Assembly: GCA_934486495.1 (NCBI GenBank)
Contig: CAKSPW010000004.1
Span: 1-63,098 of the forward strand
Length of the DNA stretch: 63,098 nt
From: an uncultured Clostridia bacterium
GTDB lineage: Bacteria > Bacillota > Clostridia > UBA1381
Reading direction: 5' to 3'
Under the pieces are notes generated by a model, which was not told the DNA's origin, did no database searches, and worked only from the letters and a program-made list of their open reading frames with translations. Positions 33,880 through 42,793 of the stretch are shown piece by piece. The translations under genes were made by a program, and so were the position numbers. The number at the start of each line of letters is the position of its first letter. Position 1 is the first letter of the stretch.

Positions 33880-34992
33880 ATGGCAGATTTACAATTAAAA
33901 GGTATTTACAAAAGATATGCCGGTGGAGTTACGGCAGTTAGTGACTTCAACCTTGACATTGCAGATAAAGAGTTTATAATTCTTGTCGGCCCTTCAGGCT
34001 GCGGTAAGTCTACAACACTTAGAATGATTGCCGGTCTTGAAGAAATAAGCGAAGGTGAACTCTACATCGGCGGTAAGCTTATGAACGATGTTGCTCCTAA
34101 GGACAGAGATATAGCAATGGTTTTCCAAAACTATGCTCTTTATCCTCACATGACTGTTTTTGAGAACATGGCTTTCGCTCTTAAGCTGCGCAAAACTCCG
34201 AAGGATGAAATTAAGAGACGTGTAAACGAGGCTGCTCAAATTCTTGACATCAGCCACCTTCTCGACAGAAAGCCGAAGGCTTTGTCGGGCGGTCAAAGAC
34301 AGCGTGTTGCTCTCGGCCGTGCAATCGTTCGTAATCCTAAGGTATTCCTCATGGATGAGCCGCTTTCAAACCTTGATGCTAAGCTCCGTGTTGCAATGAG
34401 AACAGAGATTAACAAGCTTCATAAGAGACTTGAAACAACATTTATATACGTAACACACGACCAGACGGAAGCTATGACAATGGGTACAAGAATCGTTGTT
34501 ATGAAGGACGGTGTTATTCAGCAGGTTGACACTCCGTCAAATCTTTACAACTATCCGTGCAACGCTTTTGTCGGCGGATTCATAGGCAGCCCGCAGATGA
34601 ACTTTATCACAGCTTCTCTCGTTAAGAAAGAAGACGGCGTTTTTGCTGAATTCGGCGGATGCTCGGTTAAGCTTCCCGAAGGAAAAGCAAGCAAGCCGGA
34701 ACTTGCAAACTATATCGGCAAGGAAATTCTTATGGGTATCAGACCTGAAGACATTCATGATGATGCTGTTGTTATCTCGGCTAATCCGGGCAGCACACTT
34801 GACGCTTATGTTGATGTAACTGAAATGATGGGTGCTGAAACATATCTCTACCTTACAATTGCAGGTACACCGTTTACCGCAAGAGTAAATCAGAGATCAA
34901 CAGCTCAAATCGGCGAAACAATCAAGGTTGCGTTCGACATGAATAAGCTCCATATCTTTGATAAGGATACAGAGCTTGCTATTCTTAACTAA
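33880..34992 (+). CDS. ABC transporter ATP-binding protein of the MsmK/UgpC/MalK type
   Basis: The protein has 370 aa. It powers carbohydrate import by CUT1-type ABC transporters. Walker A is GPSGCGKST, the Q-loop is VFQNYALYPH, the signature is LSGGQRQRVALGRAI, and Walker B is VFLMDEPLSNLDAKLR. An OB-fold regulatory domain (about 240-365) includes GIRPEDIHDDAV. The start at 33880 follows GAGAGGGG; the upstream open frame lacks similarity. No permease or solute-binding gene is next to it, which is usual for the shared ATPase that serves many sugar transporters in Bacillota. Codon use suggests high expression. Confidence 0.93.
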   Translation: MADLQLKGIYKRYAGGVTAVSDFNLDIADKEFIILVGPSGCGKSTTLRMIAGLEEISEGELYIGGKLMNDVAPKDRDIAMVFQNYALYPHMTVFENMAFALKLRKTPKDEIKRRVNEAAQILDISHLLDRKPKALSGGQRQRVALGRAIVRNPKVFLMDEPLSNLDAKLRVAMRTEINKLHKRLETTFIYVTHDQTEAMTMGTRIVVMKDGVIQQVDTPSNLYNYPCNAFVGGFIGSPQMNFITASLVKKEDGVFAEFGGCSVKLPEGKASKPELANYIGKEILMGIRPEDIHDDAVVISANPGSTLDAYVDVTEMMGAETYLYLTIAGTPFTARVNQRSTAQIGETIKVAFDMNKLHIFDKDTELAILN

Positions 34993-35008
34993 TCGCAAAA
35001 TCTACAAT

Positions 35009-35037
35009 GGGTGCTGTCATATGTACAGCACCTTTTT
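35009..35037 (+). terminator. Terminator after the sugar-ABC ATPase gene
   Basis: GGTGCTGT pairs with ACAGCACC around CATATGT and is followed by TTTTTG. Confidence 0.85.
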
Positions 35038-35064
35038 GCATTAAATCATCGGGAGATAATCAAC

Positions 35065-35565
35065 ATGACAAAAAAGAAAACCACTGTAACAAACGCTATG
35101 AGAATGCTTTCATCAAAGAAAATTCCTTTTGAAGCATTTGAATACGAGGCGGACGAAATAGGTGACGGCTTCGGAAGTAAAATCTGCCGCAAGCTCGGAA
35201 CGCCGCCCGAAAAAACATTTAAAACTCTTGTCGGGATAGGCGACAAAACAGGTCCTGTTGTTGCTGTTATCCCCGTTGACGAGGAAACAGACCTTAAAAA
35301 GCTTGCAAAAGCATCTAAAAACAAAAGCGTCAGCCTCGTTCACGTTAAAGACCTTGTCGCTCTTACCGGATATGCGCGCGGCAGTGTTTCACCGCTGGGA
35401 ATGAAAAAACTTTTCCCTACTTACGTAAACATCAGTGCCGAAAATTCGGACGTGATATATATAAGCGGCGGTATGTGCGGACTTACTCTTAAGCTTTCGC
35501 CCGGCGACCTGATTAAGGTTGTAAACGGCGAATTTGCAGACATTATTATGAATACGGAGAATTAA
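35065..35565 (+). CDS. ybaK: Cys-tRNA(Pro)/Cys-tRNA deacylase, YbaK family
   Basis: The protein has 166 aa. It hydrolyses tRNA mischarged with cysteine (trans editing for prolyl-tRNA synthetase). Family marks are the start TNAMRMLSSKKIPFEAFEYE, the catalytic lysine phrase KTFKTLVG and ALTGYARGSVSPLGMKK, and the end SPGDLIKVVNGEFADI. The start at 35065 is set by GGGAG upstream; an 18-codon open extension overlaps the terminator of the previous gene. The following DUF1015 gene starts two bases after its stop, so the two are co-transcribed. Confidence 0.9.
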   Translation: MTKKKTTVTNAMRMLSSKKIPFEAFEYEADEIGDGFGSKICRKLGTPPEKTFKTLVGIGDKTGPVVAVIPVDEETDLKKLAKASKNKSVSLVHVKDLVALTGYARGSVSPLGMKKLFPTYVNISAENSDVIYISGGMCGLTLKLSPGDLIKVVNGEFADIIMNTEN

Positions 35566-35567
35566 AT

Positions 35568-36791
35568 ATGAAAACATTTGATAAAGCAAATATACTTATT
35601 CCACATAATATCGACTATACAAAATGGAGCGTGGTTGCGTGCGACCAATATACATCGCAGCCGGATTATTGGAATGAGGTTGAAAAGAACGTCGGGGACA
35701 GTCCGTCAACGCTTAATATAATTTATCCCGAAATATATCTTAACGATAATAAGGAAGAAAGAATTAAAAAAATCAATTCGACAATGCGCAAATATATTGA
35801 CGGCGGAATTTTCGCGGAATACAAAAACTCTTTAATTCTTGTTGAAAGAACTCAGAGAAACGGTAAAAAAAGATACGGAATAATCGGTCAGGTTGACTTG
35901 GAGGACTATGACTTTTCTGTCGGCAGCAATTCTAAAATCCGCGCGACCGAGGGAACTGTAATTGAAAGAATACCGCCGAGAGTTAAAATAAGAGAAAACG
36001 CACCGCTTGAGCTTCCTCACATATTAATGCTTATAGACGACCCCGATTTAACGGTAATTGAGCCTGTAAAAAACAAAAAAGACAGCCTTGAGGTTTTATA
36101 CGACTTTGACCTTCAGATGAACTCCGGTCATTTAAAAGGATATTTGCTTGATAATTTATCGGCAGACAGAGTGCTTGACGCCACGGATAAGCTTGCCGAA
36201 AAAAATACACTTCAATTTGCCGTAGGTGACGGAAATCACTCCTTGGCAACGGCAAAAACTTGTTGGGAAAACATTAAATCGCACCTTTCACCCGCTGAAA
36301 AAGAAAATCATCCTGCACGCTTTGCTCTTGTTGAGGTTATGAATATTCACGATGAAACGCTTGAATTTGAACCCATACACAGATTTGTATACAATGTAAA
36401 CCCCGAAAAGCTTTTGTCCGCTCTTACAAAATATTACCCCGACAGCTCCTTTAACGACAACGGCGGTCAAAGAATAGAGTATTCATATCAGAAGAATAAA
36501 GGATGCATCTATATAAACAATGCCCCTTCAAATCTTCCTGTCGGAACGCTCGGCAAATTTCTCGACCTGTACTTAAAGGAAAACGGCGGCGATATAGATT
36601 ATATTCACGGACGTGAAACCGTAGAAAAGCTGTCTAAGGCGGATAATTCCATAAGCTTCATTTTACCATCCATGAACAAAAGCGATTTGTTTAAAACCGT
36701 TATTCTCGATGGCTCTCTGCCTCGAAAAACCTTTTCAATGGGAGAGGCTGAGGATAAAAGATTTTATTTTGAGTGTAAAAATATACAATAA
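35568..36791 (+). CDS. DUF1015-family protein
   Basis: The protein has 407 aa, cytoplasmic. DUF1015 marks are the opening phrase VVACDQYTSQPDYW, the central IRATEGTVIERIPPRVKIRE, VGDGNHSLATAKTCW, and the end SFILPSMNKSDLFKTVILDG followed by LPRKTFSMGEAEDKRFYFEC. The family is widespread in anaerobes and often lies next to serine biosynthesis genes, but its biochemical function is not established. Here its partner is ybaK, with a two-base gap. Confidence 0.88.
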   Translation: MKTFDKANILIPHNIDYTKWSVVACDQYTSQPDYWNEVEKNVGDSPSTLNIIYPEIYLNDNKEERIKKINSTMRKYIDGGIFAEYKNSLILVERTQRNGKKRYGIIGQVDLEDYDFSVGSNSKIRATEGTVIERIPPRVKIRENAPLELPHILMLIDDPDLTVIEPVKNKKDSLEVLYDFDLQMNSGHLKGYLLDNLSADRVLDATDKLAEKNTLQFAVGDGNHSLATAKTCWENIKSHLSPAEKENHPARFALVEVMNIHDETLEFEPIHRFVYNVNPEKLLSALTKYYPDSSFNDNGGQRIEYSYQKNKGCIYINNAPSNLPVGTLGKFLDLYLKENGGDIDYIHGRETVEKLSKADNSISFILPSMNKSDLFKTVILDGSLPRKTFSMGEAEDKRFYFECKNIQ

Positions 36792-36850
36792 AGAGTTATA
36801 AATTTTGGGCATTTTTATCCATTAATTATCAAATTTTTTTAGAAAAAGAC

Positions 36851-36880
36851 TTGACAACTTATAAATTGTTGTGATATAAT
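36851..36880 (+). promoter_or_regulatory. Promoter of the secreted-protein pair
   Basis: TTGACA (36851-36856) and TATAAT (36875-36880) are 18 bp apart. A palindrome TATAGCTATA lies at about 36891-36900, near the expected start of transcription, and could be an operator. Confidence 0.8.
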
Positions 36881-36936
36881 AATACTGTAGTATAGCTATA
36901 ATAGTATCACTATCTTTGAAAGGGAGATGAAACTCT

Positions 36937-37653
36937 ATGTATAGATTTATAAAGAAGTTTTGTGTTGGCTGCTTACTCTTCGGTTTAATGACTGCTACGG
37001 CTTCCGCTGCGGAAACAATAGAAGCCGAAGGTAATAAAATAGGCTACGATTACGGCAATAATAAAATTTCAATTACGGATAAATCAAATGTCGGTGCTGA
37101 CAAACAGCAGCTTACCGTCCTCCTCGTTAAGGGAGATGTTTCAGACAGCTCTCAAATCACGGGAGATGACATTTATTACGTTGACCAAACAGAAGGTGAC
37201 TCATTTAATGTTTTCCAAAACCTCGGTGTTAAAGGCGGTCATCTTGAACCCGGAAAATATACAATGATTGCAGGCGGAAATAAAATCACGAGTGATCAGA
37301 TGTTTAAAAACACCGTTATTATAGGTAATGTTAATGCAACATCGGTTACAGCTGCTCTTCCGGGCGCAACATTTTATAAAAATCATGATACCGCTATGGT
37401 TGCTTATGACGGAAAATACGCTTATGCAACAATAAGCGATTTTGATACTTTTAATATTAACAACTCAGGTTGGCTTCTTCAGTATATCGGCTCTGACGGC
37501 AAGGTATATCAGCTTGTTAAAAATGTCAGTGATTTAAAATCGGTAGACGTACCAAATATAAACGCTACCACTTCCGTAGGTCTTCAGATTAACGGAATTA
37601 CAGACGATAAAAAGGATTTTGTAGCTATTCCGTTTACAAAAGCTGCTAACTGA
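36937..37653 (+). CDS. Secreted protein of unknown function (238 aa)
   Basis: The product begins with a clear signal peptide (MYRFIKKFCVGCLLFGLMTA, cleavage probably after ASA). The mature chain of about 210 residues has no further membrane segment and no cysteine. It looks beta-rich, with phrases such as VGADKQQLTVLLVKGDVSDS and EPGKYTMIAGGNKITSDQ that resemble a cohesin- or Ig-like sandwich in the first half. I do not recognise a family. GAAAGGGAGA precedes the ATG. It is followed after 21 bp by the 70-aa gene, and both lie behind one consensus promoter. Confidence 0.85.
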   Translation: MYRFIKKFCVGCLLFGLMTATASAAETIEAEGNKIGYDYGNNKISITDKSNVGADKQQLTVLLVKGDVSDSSQITGDDIYYVDQTEGDSFNVFQNLGVKGGHLEPGKYTMIAGGNKITSDQMFKNTVIIGNVNATSVTAALPGATFYKNHDTAMVAYDGKYAYATISDFDTFNINNSGWLLQYIGSDGKVYQLVKNVSDLKSVDVPNINATTSVGLQINGITDDKKDFVAIPFTKAAN

Positions 37654-37674
37654 TAAATAGGGAGGAACAATACT

Positions 37675-37887
37675 ATGAAAAACTACATAAAACCCGAATT
37701 TGAAGTGTATAGCTTTGACATTAATACAAGCATAATGGAAGGCGAAGCAACTCCTACACCTGTTGCCGCTGCTGTTAATCCCATGTCTGCAAACATTCAG
37801 ATTAAGGACGCAAGCGAAACATCTAAAAAGTATTATGCCGAGTATAATGATTCGGACAATAAAAATTGGAACTGGCAGGCACAATAA
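37675..37887 (+). CDS. 70-aa peptide with KPEFEV-type N-terminus
   Basis: GGGAGG stands ten bases before the ATG, so it is very probably translated. It begins MKNYIKPEFEVYSFDI, a layout I have seen at the start of many short unannotated peptides of gut Clostridia and Bacteroidetes. There is no signal peptide. The middle is Pro/Ala/Thr-rich, and the C-terminal third is polar and aromatic (KYYAEYNDSDNKNWNWQAQ). It has no cysteine. No modification enzyme, protease or exporter gene is adjacent, so a RiPP role is not supported. It is the distal gene of the secreted-protein operon, and repeat copy 2 begins 17 bp after its stop. Confidence 0.7.
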   Translation: MKNYIKPEFEVYSFDINTSIMEGEATPTPVAAAVNPMSANIQIKDASETSKKYYAEYNDSDNKNWNWQAQ

Positions 37888-37904
37888 AATATTGAAATTT
37901 CAAA

Positions 37905-38197
37905 GGCTGTTTAAAAAGTCAATTGACTTTTTAAACAGCCTTATCTTTTTCATGGGATAGAAAAAAACTTTTGAATCAACAAACTGAGCCATAACTTTAA
38001 TTTTTGGATACCCGAAATCGTATGCGTATACGCCGAAGGGAAAATTTTGTTGATAGCAAGAAAAGGAAGAATCCTATGAAAAATCAAGTTATTTTGATTT
38101 TTCCGCTTAATCTAAACTGAACTGCATCATTCGTAATACGTACAATATGTGTTTTTTTCTTTTCTTTTCTTTCGCTGCAGAGTTTTTTAACATCCCC
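37905..38197 (+). repeat. Structured dispersed repeat, copy 2 (about 290 bp)
   Basis: It matches copy 1 (79-358) over its whole length at about 80% by eye, with several structure-preserving differences. The opening hairpin is a perfect 36-bp palindrome (37905-37940), and the T-rich run after it probably terminates the preceding operon. The long stem is kept as ATCAACAAA with TTTGTTGAT, the inner hairpin is CGTAT/ATACG, and the next hairpin is AAAATCAA/TTGATTTT. The far end (GAGTTTTTTAACATCCCC) overlaps the last codons and stop of ylbJ on the minus strand. No shared ORF. Confidence 0.8.
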
Positions 38198-39242
38198 CTT
38201 TTTCTTTTCTTAAAATCATTTTGTAAATAATCAGTATTGCTGTTACGGTTAAGATACTTATTATCAAGTACATGGACGCCATTGTAAATCCCGATGACAA
38301 ATTAAAACTAATATTTTTAAAATCAGCGTTTTTTATTTTCCAAATTACTGCCGCTGCCGCTCCCGAAAAAAGTCCGTGCATTATTTTCCCTGTTATGTAC
38401 GGCTTCATGCTAAGTCCCTTTGCCGCCGTTTTTGAAAGCACCTGCATATGAACGCTCAAGCCTGCAAAACCTGTTATTACAGATGAAAGCACAAGCTTTT
38501 CGGCAAGATTATATCCGTCCTCGGCTATATATTTATTTCCGCTTGAAAACTCAAAAATCCCGTAAATAAACGATGGCACCTCAAAAGGTATAATATCAAT
38601 AAAAAGCCTTGATGCGACAGAAAAAAACACTACTGCCGCGCAAATGGTAAGCATACTGTTTGCCGCATTATTTAATGACATACCGAAAATTTCGGAAATA
38701 CTCTTTTCCTCAACCGAAAGACGGTAATTGGGAGCAACGTGCTTATCTGCCGAATATCCCCTCATACATATCCCTACTAAAACAGCTCCAATTATATGTG
38801 CGCAGTACAACATAACACCTATTTCTATTCCCCCGTACAATCCTATTCCGACAGATCCGAGGATAAAAAGAGGCCCGGAATTATTACAAAACGCAAGCAG
38901 CCGCTCTGTTTCCGATTTTGAGATATACCCTGCTTCATACAGCTGACACGCCGTCACCGCCCCCAAAGGATATCCGCTTATTATGCCGAGTACGAACGCC
39001 GGCGCTCCGTTTTCGTTTATATTAAAAAGCGGTTTCATAACAGGTGCAAATATCTTTGAAATTCCGCTGCAAAATCCCGAATATATAAGTATTCCCGAAC
39101 AAACAAAAAACGGGAAAAGCGAAGGTATTATCATCTCGCAGCACATCGTAAGCGCATCCTTTACATAAAATACAGCGTCCGCACCATGGACAATCAAAAG
39201 AACAATTAAAACAATCGTTAAAAATAAATACAGCTTTTTCAT
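38187..39242 (-). CDS. ylbJ: Sporulation integral membrane protein YlbJ
   Basis: The protein has 351 aa with about eight to nine hydrophobic segments. YlbJ is a nucleoside-recognition (Gate) domain membrane protein required for spore cortex formation in Bacillus. Family phrases are CCEMIIPSLFPFFVCSGILI, GIISGYPLGAVTACQLYE, LLAFCNNSGPLFILGSVG and the later SVITGFAGLSVHMQVLS. The last codons (Gly-Gly-Cys) and the stop lie inside the end of repeat copy 2. The natural C-terminus may therefore have been altered by insertion. It is divergent from yqfC across 122 bp. Confidence 0.88.
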   Translation of the reverse strand: MKKLYLFLTIVLIVLLIVHGADAVFYVKDALTMCCEMIIPSLFPFFVCSGILIYSGFCSGISKIFAPVMKPLFNINENGAPAFVLGIISGYPLGAVTACQLYEAGYISKSETERLLAFCNNSGPLFILGSVGIGLYGGIEIGVMLYCAHIIGAVLVGICMRGYSADKHVAPNYRLSVEEKSISEIFGMSLNNAANSMLTICAAVVFFSVASRLFIDIIPFEVPSFIYGIFEFSSGNKYIAEDGYNLAEKLVLSSVITGFAGLSVHMQVLSKTAAKGLSMKPYITGKIMHGLFSGAAAAVIWKIKNADFKNISFNLSSGFTMASMYLIISILTVTAILIIYKMILRKEKGGC

Positions 39243-39364
39243 TTCATTCTCCGTTCCGCCGCCGTTTACGGCATAAATATAATTTAATATATATTTATTG
39301 TATAATATTAAACATTATTCTTTCATAAATTAGTAACAGCAGTTTTATAAAGAGGGTGATAATA

Positions 39365-39634
39365 TTGAAAAGAAGCTTTTTCGACAAAGCAGCCGAAAGC
39401 TGCGGCGTTCCGAAAGAAACAGTTATGGATTTAACTAAACTGTCGTTTGCGGAAAATAAAGAACTGTATGTTGAAAATCATAAGGGTATCTGCGAATTTT
39501 CAAACACGGTTATCAGAATTAAAACACGTTTTTCAGTAATAAAAATTACAGGCGCGGACTTCAAAATTTCTCATATCAACAAATATGATTTGCTGATTGA
39601 GGGCGTTTTTTCCGATATTGTATTTGAACATTAG
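39365..39634 (+). CDS. yqfC: Sporulation protein YqfC (YabP family)
   Basis: The protein has 89 aa. The YabP/YqfC fold is seen in KAAESCGVPKETVMDLTKLS and ENHKGICEFSNTVIRIKT, ending with a short segment YDLLIEGVFSDIVFE. The start is TTG at 39365: GAGGGTG lies eight bases upstream, whereas the GTG at 39356 sits inside that site. YqfC is made in the mother cell during engulfment and is normally followed by yqfD, as here. Confidence 0.9.
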   Translation: MKRSFFDKAAESCGVPKETVMDLTKLSFAENKELYVENHKGICEFSNTVIRIKTRFSVIKITGADFKISHINKYDLLIEGVFSDIVFEH

Positions 39635-39687
39635 TCAAATTGCACATAAGTAATATATAAAATATAAAAAAATAGGAGAAAATCAGA

Positions 39688-40842
39688 ATGTTTTTAATTA
39701 AGTTCTTTTATTTTTTGCACGGATATGTTATAATAGAAGCAGATAGTAAAAATATATTTTCTTTTCTGAAGCTTTGCTCGGAAACGGGAATCAGCGTTTA
39801 TAACATTGTCCGTAAAAATAACTATACATTTACAGTTTTGAGAAAGGATTTAAAGGCTGTCCTGCACGCCGGAAAAGATTCGGGCGCTGATTTTACAAGC
39901 GTTAAAATATGCGGACTTCCGAACATAATACAAAAACTTAGGTCAAGAGTTTGCTTTTGTGTTGGTGCTGCTGTGTTTGTACTTTTTTTCTCCGTATCGT
40001 CCATGTTTTTATGGTCGGTAGAGGTGAGCGAGGACTGCGGCATAGACCCGCTTGAGGTAAAAAAATCTCTTTCAGAGATAGGAGTTAAACCCGGCTCTTT
40101 GCTTTTTACTCTCCCCGATAACAGAGAAATGAAGGAAAAGCTTATAAATTCGTTCGACAACGTTCCCTGGGCATGGGTTTACATAAACGGTGTAAAAGCA
40201 CGGGTGGTTATTCATACGGGAACGGTTGCGCCTACCGTTGTAAAAAAAAACGCACCGTGCGATATTGTTGCAAAACGTGACGGATTCATTATTAAAATTT
40301 CCGAAAGAAACGGAATGAAGGTAATAAACGAGGGTAATGCCGTAAAGGCAGGAGAAGTGGTTATATCGGGATATGTGGATACGGGTGAGGATAAGCCAAA
40401 ATTTCAAACTCATGCCGACGGTGATGTTTTTGCTCTTACCGAATATACCGCAAGCGAAACATACAGTCTTTTGCGTGATAACAAAAAGACGACAGGCAGG
40501 AAAAAATCCGTTTTTGATATTAATGTTTTTTCAAAAAACTTCACTCTTTTTTCTCCTCCCGATTATGACTGTTACATTAACCACGAGAAAAAATATAACC
40601 TTCCTTTTATAAGCGTCAGACGTACAATTTACGAGGAGGCGGAAAAAAACGAGGAAATAATACCTCCCGACTGGATGGAGGAGTTTGCAAAGCGTGATTT
40701 ATCATCACGAATATCGGACAATTTATCACCTTTTGCGCAAAAGCAGAGCGAAAAATTTTCATCTGTTATAAATGCAAATACCATTACCGTCACCGCAGAA
40801 ATGACCTTTATTGAAAATATAGGTACATCAGTACCGAGATAA
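39688..40842 (+). CDS. yqfD: Sporulation protein YqfD (stage IV-like)
   Basis: The protein has 384 aa. The N-terminal cytosolic part begins FYFLHGYVIIEADSKNIFSF. A single membrane helix follows at about residues 90-110 (VCFCVGAAVFVLFFSVSSMF). The remainder is extracytoplasmic, with SLLFTLPDNREMKEKLINSF and WAWVYINGVKARVVIHTG and an SH3-like stretch AKRDGFIIKISERNGMKV. AGGAG lies before the ATG. yqfC, yqfD and phoH are consecutive in most sporeformers, which supports the call. Confidence 0.92.
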   Translation: MFLIKFFYFLHGYVIIEADSKNIFSFLKLCSETGISVYNIVRKNNYTFTVLRKDLKAVLHAGKDSGADFTSVKICGLPNIIQKLRSRVCFCVGAAVFVLFFSVSSMFLWSVEVSEDCGIDPLEVKKSLSEIGVKPGSLLFTLPDNREMKEKLINSFDNVPWAWVYINGVKARVVIHTGTVAPTVVKKNAPCDIVAKRDGFIIKISERNGMKVINEGNAVKAGEVVISGYVDTGEDKPKFQTHADGDVFALTEYTASETYSLLRDNKKTTGRKKSVFDINVFSKNFTLFSPPDYDCYINHEKKYNLPFISVRRTIYEEAEKNEEIIPPDWMEEFAKRDLSSRISDNLSPFAQKQSEKFSSVINANTITVTAEMTFIENIGTSVPR

Positions 40843-40871
40843 ATATACAATATAACGGAGATAGAAACAAT

Positions 40872-41882
40872 ATGCTTCAAAGACAAATTGAGCTACCGCA
40901 GGGCTTTGATACTGCGGCGCTTTTCGGAAGCTTTGACTCTAATGTTAAGCTTGTGGAAAAGGCACTAAACGTTAAAATTTCATCTCATAACGGTGCGCTT
41001 GTCGTATCGGGTCAGGATGAGCTTGTTGAGGATGCGGAAAGCGTACTTGAGATTTTAATCCAAAACGTAATAAAGGGTGACATTCTCGACGAACAAAAGA
41101 TTCTTTATGCCATTACAATGGTTCGTGAAAACGGAGGCTTTGACTTAAAGCTTTTGGGAAACGATGTTGTTGCGGTCAACTCAAAAGGTGTTCCGATAAA
41201 GGCTAAAACAGTAGGTCAAAAGGAATATATTAATGCGATAGACACAAACACAATCGTATTCGGAATAGGTCCTGCCGGCACAGGTAAGACATATCTTGCC
41301 GTTGCAAAAGCAGTTATGGCGCTTCGAGCTCATGAGGTAAACAGAATTATACTTACAAGACCTGCCGTTGAAGCGGGAGAAAAGCTCGGATTTCTTCCGG
41401 GTGACCTTCAAAACAAGGTTGACCCTTATCTCCGTCCTCTTTACGACGGTATGTATGAAATGCTCGGGAGCGAGGGATTTGCAAGATACCAGGAGCGAGG
41501 AATGATTGAGGTTGCACCGCTTGCATACATGAGAGGAAGAACTCTTGATAATGCTTTTATTATTCTCGATGAGGCACAAAACACCACACGTGAACAGATG
41601 AAAATGTTTTTAACGAGAATAGGCTTTGGCTCACGTGCTATTGTAACGGGAGATATTACTCAGGTTGACTTGCCGGTTGGAAAAAGCTCGGGACTTAAGG
41701 AGGCGGAAAGGGTACTTAAAAATATTGAAGACCTTAAATTCTGCTACCTAACCGAAAAAGACGTTGTGCGCCATCCGCTTGTTCAGAGAATTATCAAGGC
41801 ATATGCAAAGTACGACAGTGAAAGGGAAAAGAAAAATGCTGCTAACAGAGAACGAACAAAACAAGGTAGAACTGACAGATGA
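40872..41882 (+). CDS. phoH: PhoH-like ATPase
   Basis: The protein has 336 aa. An N-terminal KH-like half (to about 110) precedes the ATPase domain with Walker A GIGPAGTGKTYLA, LTRPAVEAGEKLGFLPGDL, Walker B FIILDEAQNTT and ITQVDLP. PhoH proteins are thought to act with YbeY in RNA maturation or ribosome quality control, but the direct substrate is not settled. Its last 47 bases overlap the start of ybeY in another frame. It belongs to the yqfC-to-aroQ transcript. Confidence 0.93.
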   Translation: MLQRQIELPQGFDTAALFGSFDSNVKLVEKALNVKISSHNGALVVSGQDELVEDAESVLEILIQNVIKGDILDEQKILYAITMVRENGGFDLKLLGNDVVAVNSKGVPIKAKTVGQKEYINAIDTNTIVFGIGPAGTGKTYLAVAKAVMALRAHEVNRIILTRPAVEAGEKLGFLPGDLQNKVDPYLRPLYDGMYEMLGSEGFARYQERGMIEVAPLAYMRGRTLDNAFIILDEAQNTTREQMKMFLTRIGFGSRAIVTGDITQVDLPVGKSSGLKEAERVLKNIEDLKFCYLTEKDVVRHPLVQRIIKAYAKYDSEREKKNAANRERTKQGRTDR

Positions 41883-42318
41883 TTTATTAAAGGCTGTTGA
41901 GGATGTATGCAATTACACTCTTGAATATGAAAGCTTTACAAAGCCGTGTGAGATAAGCATAACGTTTGTAGACAATGATCAAATTCACGAACTGAACAAG
42001 CAGCATAGAGGAATTGACAGACCGACAGACGTGCTTTCGTTTCCTATTTTAGAGTTTGACGAGGACGGTAACATAATAGACGATGAGTTTGATTTTGATG
42101 ACGGTCTTGCAATTCTCGGAGATATTGTCATCAGCCTTGAAAAAGCCGAAGAGCAGGCAAAAAGCTACGGTCACAGTTTAAAAAGGGAGGTTGCATTTCT
42201 TACCGCACATTCAATGCTTCACCTTTTGGGATACGACCACATGATTCCCGAGGAAGAAAAAATCATGTTTGAAAAACAGGAAGAAATACTCTCGCATTTA
42301 GGTATAGAAAGGATATAA
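41836..42318 (+). CDS. ybeY: Endoribonuclease YbeY (rRNA maturation factor)
   Basis: The protein has 160 aa. It is a metal-dependent RNase involved in 16S rRNA 3' end maturation. The zinc triad is HSMLHLLGYDH, with TDVLSFP and LGDIVISLEKA also typical. The start at 41836 is chosen because GAAAGGGA lies just upstream and the product then has the normal N-terminus. It is read in a different frame from phoH and overlaps its end by 47 bases. Confidence 0.94.
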   Translation: MLLTENEQNKVELTDDLLKAVEDVCNYTLEYESFTKPCEISITFVDNDQIHELNKQHRGIDRPTDVLSFPILEFDEDGNIIDDEFDFDDGLAILGDIVISLEKAEEQAKSYGHSLKREVAFLTAHSMLHLLGYDHMIPEEEKIMFEKQEEILSHLGIERI

Positions 42319-42320
42319 AA

Positions 42321-42779
42321 ATGGCTAAGAACAGCTCGTTTTACGCAAGCCTTCACCATGCCGTCAAAGGATATGCGGACGCTTTGAAAAGAGAAAGAAA
42401 TTTAAGATTTCATACCGTTATATCCAATCTCATATGCTTTTTTGCGTATCATTACAAAATAACACGAATCGAATGGGCAATTCTTATTATTACCATTGCG
42501 GCTGTAATCTCATGTGAGCTATTAAACAGCGCTGTTGAAAAAGCGGTTGATACCGCAACAAGGCAAATCAGAGCCGACGCTATGCACTCAAAGGATTTTG
42601 CCGCAGCTGCCACATTAGTTTGCGCAATAGCTGCGATCGCCGTCGGAATATGCCTTTTTGGAAACACCGAAAAAATAATTTCCGCTTTGATAAGCATTTT
42701 TACTTCCGTTTGGTCGATGGTTGTGCTCTTAATTCTTGTGGCGGCGGACATACTTATACTTTTAAATTTTAGAAAATAA
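42321..42779 (+). CDS. dgkA: Diacylglycerol/undecaprenol kinase family protein
   Basis: The protein has 152 aa. It phosphorylates undecaprenol or diacylglycerol at the membrane. The start FYASLHHAVKGYADALKRER, NLRFHTVISN, ELLNSAVEKAVD and HSKDFAAAATLVCAI are the family signature. Three membrane helices are seen, plus an extra C-terminal hydrophobic segment (about 120-148, WSMVVLLILVAADILILLNF), longer than the minimal 120-aa enzymes. It starts two bases after the ybeY stop. In Bacillota most of these are undecaprenol kinases, but the substrate cannot be read off here. Confidence 0.9.
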   Translation: MAKNSSFYASLHHAVKGYADALKRERNLRFHTVISNLICFFAYHYKITRIEWAILIITIAAVISCELLNSAVEKAVDTATRQIRADAMHSKDFAAAATLVCAIAAIAVGICLFGNTEKIISALISIFTSVWSMVVLLILVAADILILLNFRK

Positions 42780-42793
42780 TCTACGGAGGATTT

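Noticed and set aside
37675..37887. Ribosomally made modified peptide (RiPP) precursor
   Set aside because: No radical SAM, LanM, YcaO, protease or transporter gene is in the neighbourhood and the peptide has no cysteine.
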